A DNA stretch of 22,874 bases from an uncultured Lachnospiraceae bacterium (GTDB lineage: Bacteria > Bacillota > Clostridia > Lachnospirales > Lachnospiraceae), in the NCBI GenBank assembly GCA_910579325.1, contig CAJTTU010000052.1, forward strand, positions 1 to 22,874, read 5' to 3'. Each line of letters starts with the position of its first letter. Position 1 is the stretch's first letter. The position numbers and the translations under genes were made by a program. This document shows, one piece after another, positions 14,858 to 22,827 of the stretch. The notes under the pieces were generated by a model. That model was not told the origin of the DNA. It saw nothing but the letters and a program-made list of their open reading frames with translations, and searched no databases.

Positions 14858-17239
14858 TCAGATCAGCGCCGCCGCCTGATCCACTTCCAGCCGTTTCCTG
14901 CACAGATACAGATATTGATTCAGCTTCCCATATACATCATATAGCTTCCGGCTCTGCCCATGTACCTGATGACGCTGCTGTTTCAATTCGGCTGAAAGCT
15001 CTGCCAGCATGGCGGATAACGCTTCCATCCCATACTGCTCCGCCCTGGAAACGGCGGCGTCCAGTTCTTCCAGCGTGCTGTCATGGACAGTCAGGAACCC
15101 GCTCTGGAACAGATCGGCCAGTACGCCGGTAATCCGGTCTGAAAACTCCCGGATCACCTCAACCACTTCCAGCGGCACTGTGGTTTCCGGAATGTCTATG
15201 GTTTCTGACGATTCCGATGCCCCCACCTCCGGCATCTCATCCTCTATAATCTCCTTCGCCTCCAAAAACGTAATCGGATACAGCTTCATCTTCCCGTCTT
15301 CCAGATAGACATCCCCCACAAAACAGGGAATGCTTCTGTGATCCCGCTGAATCCGCCGGGCCACACGTTCCAGATAGCGGATGGTAAAATCCTCCTCCTT
15401 TGAATAGGCCACCTCTATGGTCAGAACCACCCCCTGGCCGTCCCGCAGCTCCATCCGGAAGGTCTGGGTGATCTGATCAAACTGCCCTTCGCCGCATTCC
15501 GCCGCCTGCACCAGCACCGGATGGCGGGACTCGTCAAAGCCGTATTCTTTTTCTTCCTCGGGCGCCCAGGAAACCGCCGTATTCCCGATCTGCTCCCGGA
15601 ATAATTTCCGGAAGTCGGTGTAATAACACCCTGCGATCTCGCTCCTTTTCACATTCCTTGCTCCCAGAATCTCCCCCTGGGTTTCCCCGCTGGAGGATAA
15701 GCGGCGCTTCTCATTTGCCTTGGCGTTTCTCAGCCGAATCCGCAGCTGGGTTAATTCCTGCATGCTGGCTTTCAGCTCCCAGGGCGTTTTCCCGTATGCG
15801 CCTGCCCTCCGCCTTGTGCTTTGTTCGTAAAAAACAGGGCGGGCATTGGTATAGGTGTACCATTTCTTAGTGGATTCCTCAAGGAAATAGCAGGTTTCCC
15901 CCTCATAACCGGTTTTGCTTAAAAAATGGCGGGAACCGATGCCGATCAGCACAAGCTCCCCCGCAGGGCGGTATTCTGACCGGAACTGGCCGGCCAGCTT
16001 CTGCACCTGCTCCCCGTTCTCTGTTTCCCGCAAGTCCTGCGCTTTCCGGTAAACCATCATCATCCGGGACATCAGTTCCTCCGCACGGAAGGAAGCCATA
16101 CGGTTAAAATAAGACTGCCAGCTGTCCCGCAGGGAACGGGAATACCGCTCAAAATCGGCCAGCTCCTGGTTGTGGCAGAGAATGGCCATCCGTTCCAGAG
16201 AGTCCAGCATATCCGGAGAGGTGCGGGCAAGCCCCGTGCGCAGCGCCGTCTCCAACAGCTGCAATATGGCATCCGCCAGGCCGTGGATGGCATCCAGGTC
16301 GATACTCAGATCCGCATCCGCACCCTCTGCAGCCTGCAGCTGCTCCGGTTTCAAAATCCCCTGTTCCAGCTGATACCAGAGAATGGCCTCCGCCTTATGG
16401 CTGCACAGCTCCTTTTTGTGGCAGCTGCAGGAAGAATAGGCCAGGGGTTCCAGCAGCTTCACCTTCGTCCCCGTATCAGGAAATGTGACCGTGATCACCG
16501 AAGTGATTTCTATCTGAGGACGCAGCTTCAGGCTGACGCTGCTGACCAGCTTCTGATAGCGGCGCTTTCCCATGGCTTTTTTGATTTTTTCCAGAGGAAA
16601 GCCGCTGATTTCAGGAAAGCTGTGGGCATTTCCGGACGGCGGTTCATTTTGGGCAGCGGCCAGATCAGAGCCGCCAGATACTGCTTTTTTATCCAAAGCA
16701 TTGCTATCACCAGACATATTTCCAACGGTAGATTTCTTCTGGCCTGCCAGAAAGTCTCTGCCAGTTACGCTATCCTGAACGACTGTCATGCTGCTGCCGG
16801 TTGAATTCCCCTGACCAACTGTCATATTGCTGCCAGTTGAATTCCCCTGACCATCCGCCCTATCCGCAGCAGCCGCTGTCCCCTGATCAGCCGGCTCCTT
16901 TTCAGCATCCGCCCCCTCCTGGCCAACAGCCACACTTTCCCCATCAGCTTCCTCTCCGGCGCACCCTTCCACATACTCCCGCACCTTCAATATGGCAATG
17001 ATAATATGCTTGCAGATACTCCTGGAAACGCAGCTGCACTTGCTGTCCCCCAGCGGCAGACAAATCTGGCAGGTTTCCTCTCCAACCTGCACTTCAAAGC
17101 CGTCCTCCTGCTGCCGGATTTCCGTCTGAACCTCCGCCAGCTCTTTATAAGCCCGTTTTACCGTCCCTTTATTGCAAAGCCCTGCCAGATAATCATCATT
17201 CGCAGCCGCCAGTACCTGTCTCCATTGATTCATATCCAT
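14858..17239 (-). CDS. SWIM zinc-finger protein, YehQ-like, with two SWIM-type motifs
   Basis: This is a protein of about 793 residues. Numbered from the earliest possible start at 17275, it has two motifs of the SWIM form C-x-C-x5-C-x-H: C80/C82/C88/H90 (CSCVSRSICKH) and C283/C285/C291/H293 (CSCHKKELCSH). SWIM motifs bind zinc and usually contact DNA or proteins. Between them lies a low-complexity linker (about residues 105-215) rich in Gly, Ser, Asp and Ala, with a 12-residue tandem repeat. The remaining 500 residues are a helical/beta region typical of YehQ-type proteins with no known fold to me. I prefer the ATG at 17239 (MDMNQWRQVL, AGGA upstream) over the ATG at 17275, which has a poor ribosome site. 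It is the last gene of the leftward MoxR-DUF5682-VWA-SWIM run, 126 bases after the VWA gene. Likely role: nucleic-acid or protein binding part of that system (inference). Confidence 0.85.
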   Translation of the reverse strand: MDMNQWRQVLAAANDDYLAGLCNKGTVKRAYKELAEVQTEIRQQEDGFEVQVGEETCQICLPLGDSKCSCVSRSICKHIIIAILKVREYVEGCAGEEADGESVAVGQEGADAEKEPADQGTAAAADRADGQGNSTGSNMTVGQGNSTGSSMTVVQDSVTGRDFLAGQKKSTVGNMSGDSNALDKKAVSGGSDLAAAQNEPPSGNAHSFPEISGFPLEKIKKAMGKRRYQKLVSSVSLKLRPQIEITSVITVTFPDTGTKVKLLEPLAYSSCSCHKKELCSHKAEAILWYQLEQGILKPEQLQAAEGADADLSIDLDAIHGLADAILQLLETALRTGLARTSPDMLDSLERMAILCHNQELADFERYSRSLRDSWQSYFNRMASFRAEELMSRMMMVYRKAQDLRETENGEQVQKLAGQFRSEYRPAGELVLIGIGSRHFLSKTGYEGETCYFLEESTKKWYTYTNARPVFYEQSTRRRAGAYGKTPWELKASMQELTQLRIRLRNAKANEKRRLSSSGETQGEILGARNVKRSEIAGCYYTDFRKLFREQIGNTAVSWAPEEEKEYGFDESRHPVLVQAAECGEGQFDQITQTFRMELRDGQGVVLTIEVAYSKEEDFTIRYLERVARRIQRDHRSIPCFVGDVYLEDGKMKLYPITFLEAKEIIEDEMPEVGASESSETIDIPETTVPLEVVEVIREFSDRITGVLADLFQSGFLTVHDSTLEELDAAVSRAEQYGMEALSAMLAELSAELKQQRHQVHGQSRKLYDVYGKLNQYLYLCRKRLEVDQAAALI
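16782..16853 (-). repeat. 36-base coding tandem repeat in the SWIM gene linker
   Basis: There are two nearly identical adjacent 36-base units (16782-16817 and 16818-16853, three differences), preceded by more decayed units to about 16740. Each encodes a 12-residue unit of the form GQGNSTGS-x-MTV in the linker between the two SWIM motifs. The clean copies imply recent duplication and probable length variation between strains. Confidence 0.85.
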
Positions 17240-17365
17240 ACGATTACATCCTGTTCCATGGTTTTTCGATACCATTTATCCAATCCACAAATGGCAGGAA
17301 AATCCTCCCTTAACCATTTCTATAATCATTCTTTGGCCACTCCTGCCATCCCTAAAACAAAAACT

Positions 17366-18499
17366 TTATCCCACAATCTTCCCGATCCAATCCCCCAGCT
17401 GCTCCGGCGTCATGGCCGCCACATGGGCGCCCATGGAAGCCAGCTTCGCCCCGGCCGCCCGGTCGTAGTTGGGGTTGGCCTCCATATCCAGCGCTGTCAG
17501 GGCAATCAGCTTTGCGCCGCTCTCTATGATATTCCGTGCCGCCGCATACAGATTTTGATACCCGCCCCCTTCATAGAGGTCAGAAATCAGCACCACCATC
17601 GTCCGGTGGGGCGTCTCGATCAGCCCCTCGCAGTACTTAAGCGCCCCCGCAATATTCGTTCCGCCGCCCAGCTGGATGCTCATCAGCGTCTCCACCGGGT
17701 CGTCCACATAACCGCTCAGATCTAACACGCTGGTGTCAAAAATCACCAGCTTCGTGTCCATCATGGGCAGACGGGCGAAAATCCCGGCCATCACGGCGCT
17801 GTGAATGACGGAATCCAGCATGGAACCGCTCTCATCCACACAGATAATAATCCGCCATTTATGGTACCGCTTGATTCTGGAATGAAAATAAACCTGCTTT
17901 AACAAAAGCCTCCGGTTCTCCCTGTCATAGTTTTTCAGGTTCCGGGCAATGGTTTTTTTGATATCCAGATTCCGGGCGCATTTTACCGGGCTGCTGCTCA
18001 GCTTGTCCAGCCGCCCCAGAAGGGAACGGCGCATATCCTGCTCCAGCTTTTTTGTCAGCTCGTCGGCGATCTGCTTCACGATGCGGCGGGCCGCTTCCAG
18101 CACCTCCCCCTTCATCAGATGCTTTAACTCCAAAATCGTTTTCAGAAGAGCCTGATTGGGCTCCAGCCGTTCCAGCACTTCCTTGTCCGTCAGAAGCTCC
18201 GTCATCTGATAGCGATCCAGGGCATGGCGCTCCAAAACCTCCCTGGTCTGCTTCGGGAAAAGGGTGCGGATTTTCTGCAGCCATGAAGTAACCGTAAGCT
18301 GGGACGCCTCCTGTCCCCCCCGGCGATCCTTGCGGATTCCCTGCTCCTCCGACTGTTCCCTGGAATACAGAAAATCCAGCACATCCTCCATATCCATATA
18401 GTTAAGCCCCGCTCCGTCCTGGGAAAATCCCATCTGGTTCTCCGCATTTTTCCCCAGAATCAGCCGCCACTTATTTAATTGAGCGATATTCTCACCCAT
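17366..18499 (-). CDS. VWA domain protein, YehP-like
   Basis: This is a 377-residue protein. The N-terminal helical half (about 1-205) is charged and includes LKHLMKGEVLEAARRIVKQI. The C-terminal von Willebrand factor A domain has a complete metal-ion-dependent adhesion site: D222-x-S224-x-S226 (VDESGSM), T281 (GGGTN) and D307 (ISDLYEGG). In MoxR-VWA pairs the VWA protein is the partner or substrate adaptor of the AAA+ ring, as ViaA is for RavA. The start at 18499 (MGENIAQLNKW) is chosen because AAAGGG lies 10 bases upstream; an in-frame extension of 18 codons to 18553 lacks a ribosome site and runs into a repeat. It lies 101 bases after the DUF5682 gene, the space being occupied by a palindromic-repeat relative. 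Unlike secreted VWA proteins it has no signal peptide, so it acts in the cytoplasm. Confidence 0.92.
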   Translation of the reverse strand: MGENIAQLNKWRLILGKNAENQMGFSQDGAGLNYMDMEDVLDFLYSREQSEEQGIRKDRRGGQEASQLTVTSWLQKIRTLFPKQTREVLERHALDRYQMTELLTDKEVLERLEPNQALLKTILELKHLMKGEVLEAARRIVKQIADELTKKLEQDMRRSLLGRLDKLSSSPVKCARNLDIKKTIARNLKNYDRENRRLLLKQVYFHSRIKRYHKWRIIICVDESGSMLDSVIHSAVMAGIFARLPMMDTKLVIFDTSVLDLSGYVDDPVETLMSIQLGGGTNIAGALKYCEGLIETPHRTMVVLISDLYEGGGYQNLYAAARNIIESGAKLIALTALDMEANPNYDRAAGAKLASMGAHVAAMTPEQLGDWIGKIVG

Positions 18500-18550
18500 A
18501 ATTATGAATCCCTTTCTTATTCTTGATTCCGCAACATATCTGCCTGTACG

Positions 18551-18592
18551 CAATATATACGTTCAGCGTCTCGCAGTTCCTGGTTTTGCAAA
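18551..18592. repeat. Relative of the palindromic repeat, upstream of the VWA gene
   Basis: TCTCGCAGT, CCTG and TTTTGCA on the plus strand match the loop and arm of the palindrome at 13270-13314, with ACGTATATA against ACGTACA at the flank (minus-strand reading). The stem is less perfect here. It fills the gap between the DUF5682 and VWA genes and ends about 50 bases before the VWA start. Confidence 0.5.
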
Positions 18593-18600
18593 ATGCGCCT

Positions 18601-20940
18601 TCACCTCAGCTCTACCGCAACCCTCACATACTCGTCCAATTTCCTGCCATACTCGCTGACCGCAGGCGCAACCTCCTCCAGGGCAAACAAATCCTTCCTG
18701 CCCTTCCCGTAAAATCCGGCCACATGCTCGCCGATCTGATCTGTCTCCCTTGGCGTAAAATAGCTGAAAGCCAGACGGAATTCCGGCAAAAGCTCCATAA
18801 ACTCTTCTGAGGAAAGCTGTCCGATCAGACCATCCAGCGTCCGCAGCAGACCGTCCCCTATAAACACCAGATCCCTAGCCGTATAAAACAGCCCTCTAAA
18901 ATAAGACGCCGCTTTCAGCAGCTGGTCGTGGGTTCCGGTCAGATAGCCCCTGCCGGCGGCCTCAATGGCGCCCAGATCCATCTGTCCGCAGCCATAGAGG
19001 ATTCCCTGGGCGCAGCCGTCCAGACCTGGATGAATCGGCTCCTTTCCCAAAAGCTGCGAAAGGGCCTGGCACAGCAGACTGCGGTCTTCCTCATATTTCT
19101 CCTGCCCGGTCAGCTGATAAAGGGTTTTCATCGCCTTCATACAGTCCCCAAGCTGTTCCTCCTTCACCTGTGCCATAGCAGGCAGCAGCGTAATCAGCTT
19201 CCTTGCGCAGATCCGGATTAACGGCGGAATATCAAGCTCAGACTGATAAAGCTGTGTCATCTCGTCCAGCATCATCAGATAGGACAATGCCTCCGCCACG
19301 GAATAAAAGTCCTCGTCCTCCAGCAAAAGCTGATGCAGGCGGTCGTAAATCTGTTCCAGCTGCTCCTCCAGCCCCATCTCAAAGGCATCTGTCAGCAGTG
19401 CCGCCCCTTCCCTGGCCGTACACTCCTTTTTCAGCCGGGAAAGGGTCAGGCTGACGCAGGCCTCCGCCACGGTGGCTCCATTGACGGATACGTCGATCAG
19501 GGCGGCGATGACCTGACTGCTCCACTTATATTTCCAGCTTTCCCGGATCAGGTTTCGATTCTTCTTCTGCCGCAGGTCAGGCCCCTTCGCCTTGCGGCAA
19601 AAGCCTGTGCGCAAAAAAGACATGCGGCTGAAAAACATACTGGCGCCCCGGTGCTTTGGTTTGGAAAAAATATCCAATACCAGTTCCTGCTCCAGCGTAC
19701 TGGTAATCTTCAATCCATACTGCTTACACTGATTCTCAAAATCCTCCACCACCGGCGGCACGGAAGCATCCTCACATAAACGGCCAATCCCGCTGCCGAT
19801 CAGATGCTCCTTCAGCAGACGCATCGGCAGGTCGGTGGATAAATTGTACTCTCCTTTTACAAAGGAAGACAGCACGCTGTCCCAAAGCTCATAAACCCCC
19901 GGCTCCTTTTTATTCCGCAGAGACGAAAGCCCCTGCGCCATGGAAAAAGCACAGATCTCGTCATAGGAGGACAGCAGGCCGTCCTTTTTGCGGACACCCC
20001 GCCCTACCGCCACGATCCCTTCCAGCACCGTTTCCTCAAAGGAACGCTCACAGTTCTCTCCCAATCCTTCCCATACATGCTGATAGAAACCGGGAAAGGG
20101 CATGCCACTGGCATAGCCGTTCAGGCTGGCCGCCGCCTCCATGGAATAGGGCATCAGGTACACGCCCTGGTCTCCTGACGGAATTTTTCCTGACGCCGGT
20201 TTCTTTTTCCCGTCCGGCTGCGAACCGCCCAATAACTCCTGCAATCCCGGCATATGAAACCCGCCTGTCACCACAAGAATCCGCCGATACTCCTTTGCCG
20301 CCTCCTGAATCTTCCAGGCCATATAAGCCTCCCGTTTCAGGCAGCCCTCCGCCTCCAGTTCCTCCCGGGGCGTGCTCTTTCTGGACAGGCGGCAATAAGT
20401 CAGCATATGGCCGATAAAGGTATCCGTCTCCTCATAAATCCCGTTCAGCTCAAAATACTTTTCCCACAATTCATCGAAATTCCGCAGCCCTGCCTTTTCG
20501 CACAGCAGCGTGATATACCTGCTGCGGGCCAGCAGATAATCGTCATTGTAATTATTCTTCTCATCATTCCGGCGCAGCCCCCTGCCCTCGGCGGAGGCAA
20601 TCAGAATTTCCCCGTAAGGAAGGTCGATAAAACGAACCGGAATCCGGTTTGCCGTGCCCGCCCGCAGCGCAGCCAGCTCCGGGGAATAGTCCAAAAAGGG
20701 ATAATAGCATTTATAATCCTCTTTTTCCTCCGACACATAGCCCTTCCGATCCCGATAAAAATAATAGACGGCAAAAGGCGCATGGGTTTCCGGATGAACC
20801 ATAACGGGAATCAGGGCATTGGCATTTTCCGGCCCCTCCACCAGGATGCAGTCCGGCCGGCGCTCCTCCACCAGCCGATTCACATGCCAGGCGCAGGCGG
20901 GGCTGTGGTGCCGGATGGGCATATAAATTATCTCAGCCAT
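18601..20940 (-). CDS. DUF5682 protein, YehM-like
   Basis: This is a 779-residue soluble protein. The start holds the family hallmark IYMPIRHHSPACAW (H11, H12), then ILVEGPENANAL (E35-G-P), RFIDLPYG (D106) and VVTGGFHMPGL (G226-G-F-H229). This order (E-G-P near the start, aD/IDLP in the middle, GxxH late) resembles the EreA/ChaN/TraB superfamily of metal-dependent hydrolases, so I infer a hydrolase-like N-terminal domain of about 280 residues. A long helical C-terminal part without known motifs follows. The ATG at 20940 is chosen: it overlaps the end of the MoxR gene by 13 bases and has AGG-rich sequence just upstream, so the two are translationally coupled. Members of this family are found almost always in MoxR-VWA-SWIM neighbourhoods. 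The substrate is unknown. Confidence 0.87.
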   Translation of the reverse strand: MAEIIYMPIRHHSPACAWHVNRLVEERRPDCILVEGPENANALIPVMVHPETHAPFAVYYFYRDRKGYVSEEKEDYKCYYPFLDYSPELAALRAGTANRIPVRFIDLPYGEILIASAEGRGLRRNDEKNNYNDDYLLARSRYITLLCEKAGLRNFDELWEKYFELNGIYEETDTFIGHMLTYCRLSRKSTPREELEAEGCLKREAYMAWKIQEAAKEYRRILVVTGGFHMPGLQELLGGSQPDGKKKPASGKIPSGDQGVYLMPYSMEAAASLNGYASGMPFPGFYQHVWEGLGENCERSFEETVLEGIVAVGRGVRKKDGLLSSYDEICAFSMAQGLSSLRNKKEPGVYELWDSVLSSFVKGEYNLSTDLPMRLLKEHLIGSGIGRLCEDASVPPVVEDFENQCKQYGLKITSTLEQELVLDIFSKPKHRGASMFFSRMSFLRTGFCRKAKGPDLRQKKNRNLIRESWKYKWSSQVIAALIDVSVNGATVAEACVSLTLSRLKKECTAREGAALLTDAFEMGLEEQLEQIYDRLHQLLLEDEDFYSVAEALSYLMMLDEMTQLYQSELDIPPLIRICARKLITLLPAMAQVKEEQLGDCMKAMKTLYQLTGQEKYEEDRSLLCQALSQLLGKEPIHPGLDGCAQGILYGCGQMDLGAIEAAGRGYLTGTHDQLLKAASYFRGLFYTARDLVFIGDGLLRTLDGLIGQLSSEEFMELLPEFRLAFSYFTPRETDQIGEHVAGFYGKGRKDLFALEEVAPAVSEYGRKLDEYVRVAVELR

Positions 20941-22043
20941 TTCCTGGCCTCGTAATAATCCGTCCATAAGCCGCCTTCTTTACTGCTTTTATCCTTGATC
21001 ACCGTGTTGAAATAATTTTTTATCTTTTCCAGGCTGTCGCCGTCCTCCTTCACGATGGCGCCCAGCAGGTTCTGCACCAGGCAGTCCGTGCTGATCTGCC
21101 CGCCGTCATAATAGTAAGCGGTAATCATGGTCTGATAAAACACGGACACAGCCTCCGCCGTGCTCATCACCGCCGACGGCTTGTCAATCCGGTGCCCCAG
21201 GGAGGATACCCCCTCCCGCAGCTCATGATAGGTGGTGGCCAGAAGCTCCGCCACATCCTCGTCCACCTCCATGGCAATCTGGTTCTCCCTGGCCAGATTT
21301 TCCACCTCGCTGATAATGATCTGCTTTTCCAGCGCCGCCTCCCGGATGGGCATCACCGTCTCGAAATTGAACCGGCGCTTTAGGGCGCTGCTCATCTCAT
21401 TTACGCCCTTGTCCCTGGTATTGGCCGTGCCGATCACATTGAAGCCCTGCTTCGCAAAGAGGAAGCCGTCGTCCCCCAGCTCAGGCACATTCAGCACCTT
21501 GTCGCTCATCACGCTGATCATGCTGTCCTGGATTTCCGCTGGTGTACGGGTGATTTCCTCAAAACGGGTGATAATCCCTTTTTCCATCCCCACATACAAA
21601 GGCGCAGGCACCAGCGCCTCCCGCACCGGGCCTTTATCCAGCAGAAGAGCGTAGTTCCAGGAATATTTAATCATATCCTCGGTGGTTCCCGCCGTCCCCT
21701 GAATCGTGTTGGTGCTGACGCCGCTTATGGCCGCGGATAACAGCTCCGACAGCATGGTCTTGGCCGTCCCTGGCTCCCCCACCAGCATCAGCCCCCGGTT
21801 GCCCGCCAGGGTAACGATGCACCGCTCCACCAGGGCGTCATTGCCCAGATACTTTTTTCTGATTGTGATTTCTTCCCCCTGAAAGGGCACCGGCTCCCGG
21901 CTGCCTAAGATAAACTTCCGCACCGCCTGGGGCGAAAGCTGCCAGTTCGCCGGCTTCACCGCCTGGTCGTCTGCTTTTAAAGCCTCAAGTTCCTTCGCGT
22001 AGCGCACCTCCATGGGTGGTCTGATCTGTTGTTCTGTGTTCAT
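20928..22043 (-). CDS. MoxR-type AAA+ ATPase, YehL-like
   Basis: This is a 371-residue AAA+ ATPase. Walker A is G89-E-P-G-T-A-K-T96, Walker B is the TRFEEITRTP stretch (E162, E163), sensor 1 is in IGTANTRDKG (N208) and the candidate arginine finger is in ALKRRFNFE (R223/R224). It has the MoxR signature NTIQGTAGTTEDMIKYSWNY. MoxR ATPases form rings that remodel or activate partner proteins, usually together with a VWA protein, here encoded two genes downstream. The YehL subgroup is one of the recognised MoxR families. The start at 22043 (MNTEQQIRPP) has AGGGGA 8 bases upstream; a 24-codon in-frame extension lacks one. It heads the four-gene run and lies 68 bases after HicB. A weak -10 (TATACT at 22066-22071) may give it its own promoter. 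It is probably the motor of the system. Confidence 0.93.
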   Translation of the reverse strand: MNTEQQIRPPMEVRYAKELEALKADDQAVKPANWQLSPQAVRKFILGSREPVPFQGEEITIRKKYLGNDALVERCIVTLAGNRGLMLVGEPGTAKTMLSELLSAAISGVSTNTIQGTAGTTEDMIKYSWNYALLLDKGPVREALVPAPLYVGMEKGIITRFEEITRTPAEIQDSMISVMSDKVLNVPELGDDGFLFAKQGFNVIGTANTRDKGVNEMSSALKRRFNFETVMPIREAALEKQIIISEVENLARENQIAMEVDEDVAELLATTYHELREGVSSLGHRIDKPSAVMSTAEAVSVFYQTMITAYYYDGGQISTDCLVQNLLGAIVKEDGDSLEKIKNYFNTVIKDKSSKEGGLWTDYYEARKWLR

Positions 22044-22111
22044 GTGTGTTCCCCTTTTATAAAATAGTATAAAGCTTTTCTTTATCGTTAAATATTTTTC
22101 ATCCAAACGTT

Positions 22112-22444
22112 TCATCTGACCAGATTCCCGATCGCTTCCTCGACGGCCGCGTTCAGGCTCTTTCCATGCTCAATTGCGTAAACGGCAATATTCCTGTGCA
22201 ACTCCGGGCTGATTCTCACATTAAACGTCCCTTTATAAGATTGCTCCGGCTCCACCTGCCTCTCCAGGCAATCCTCCAAATACCCATCAATTACATCACG
22301 AAAATCCTGCTCCAGTTCTTTTACGGAGTCTCCCTCATAAGAAAGCAACGATTTGATTCCGATTACCTTTCCAAAAAGACAGCTGTCCTCTCTGGAATAC
22401 TCTACGGTTCCGTAATAATTTTTATAGGATAACAGACTGCTCAT
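22112..22444 (-). CDS. HicB family antitoxin
   Basis: This is a 110-residue protein with the HicB layout. The N-terminal partial RNase-H-like domain includes YYGTVEYSREDSCLFGKVIG and SVKELEQDFRDVIDGYLEDC. The C-terminal ribbon-helix-helix part (FNVRISPELHRNIAVYAIEH, KSLNAAVEEAIGNLV) binds the operator. It neutralises HicA by binding it and represses the operon. Its ATG overlaps the HicA stop by 4 bases (ATGA), so the two are coupled. Complete and apparently functional, it lies directly upstream of the MoxR gene. Confidence 0.92.
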   Translation of the reverse strand: MSSLLSYKNYYGTVEYSREDSCLFGKVIGIKSLLSYEGDSVKELEQDFRDVIDGYLEDCLERQVEPEQSYKGTFNVRISPELHRNIAVYAIEHGKSLNAAVEEAIGNLVR

Positions 22445-22692
22445 AATAAATCGTCCTTTCTCAGTTTTTCTATGACCTGGTTCAGCACATACTGCTTTAA
22501 TACCCCGTTTGGATGAGGTCTGTGAAAATTGATCACTTCGCTGCCGCCTTCTTTTATAAATTTCACCCCAGATCCGGTTTTGCCCTGTTTTAATTCATAT
22601 CCAAAGTATAACAGCAGTGATTCCATTTCATCAAACGTGAAATCTTTCGGCTTTTTTAATAATCGGTTTATCAATTTATCTTTTTTGCCCAT
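22441..22692 (-). CDS. HicA family mRNA interferase toxin
   Basis: This is an 83-residue double-stranded-RNA-binding-fold toxin that cleaves mRNA. It starts MGKKDKLINRLLKKPKDFTF, followed by LLLYFGYELKQGKTGSGVKF and INFHRPHPNGVLKQY. H57 and H60 in the HRPHP motif are the conserved histidines of this clostridial HicA subgroup; the separate Ser-His pair of E. coli HicA is replaced by GSG. The start at 22692 is chosen because GAGAGGAG lies about 8 bases upstream; a 22-codon in-frame extension would run through the promoter. It is transcribed first, before HicB. Confidence 0.92.
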   Translation of the reverse strand: MGKKDKLINRLLKKPKDFTFDEMESLLLYFGYELKQGKTGSGVKFIKEGGSEVINFHRPHPNGVLKQYVLNQVIEKLRKDDLL

Positions 22693-22714
22693 TTGCTGTC
22701 TCCTCTCTAGGTAT

Positions 22715-22757
22715 AGTATACTGCCCTTGGGAAAAAATGCAACTGTTTTTAGTTGCA
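22715..22757 (-). promoter_or_regulatory. HicAB promoter with overlapping palindromic operator
   Basis: On the minus strand TTGCAT (22737-22742) and TATACT (22715-22720) are 16 bases apart, 23 bases before the HicA ATG. A perfect palindrome TGCAACT-N6-AGTTGCA (22738-22757) overlaps the -35, the expected position for HicB autorepression. Confidence 0.7.
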
Positions 22758-22785
22758 CTTTAAAAAGAATTGCCGCGCACCGCCA

Positions 22786-22827
22786 AAACCGGCAGGATAT
22801 TCCTTTTTCAGAATACCCTGCCGGTTT
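22786..22827. terminator. Strong hairpin upstream of HicAB
   Basis: The arms AAACCGGCAGGATATTC and GAATACCCTGCCGGTTT pair over 17 bases with one non-Watson-Crick position and an 8-base loop. The A-rich and T-rich stem ends suit a terminator of either direction, probably of a gene beyond the right edge. The remaining bases to 22874 show no gene. Confidence 0.6.
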
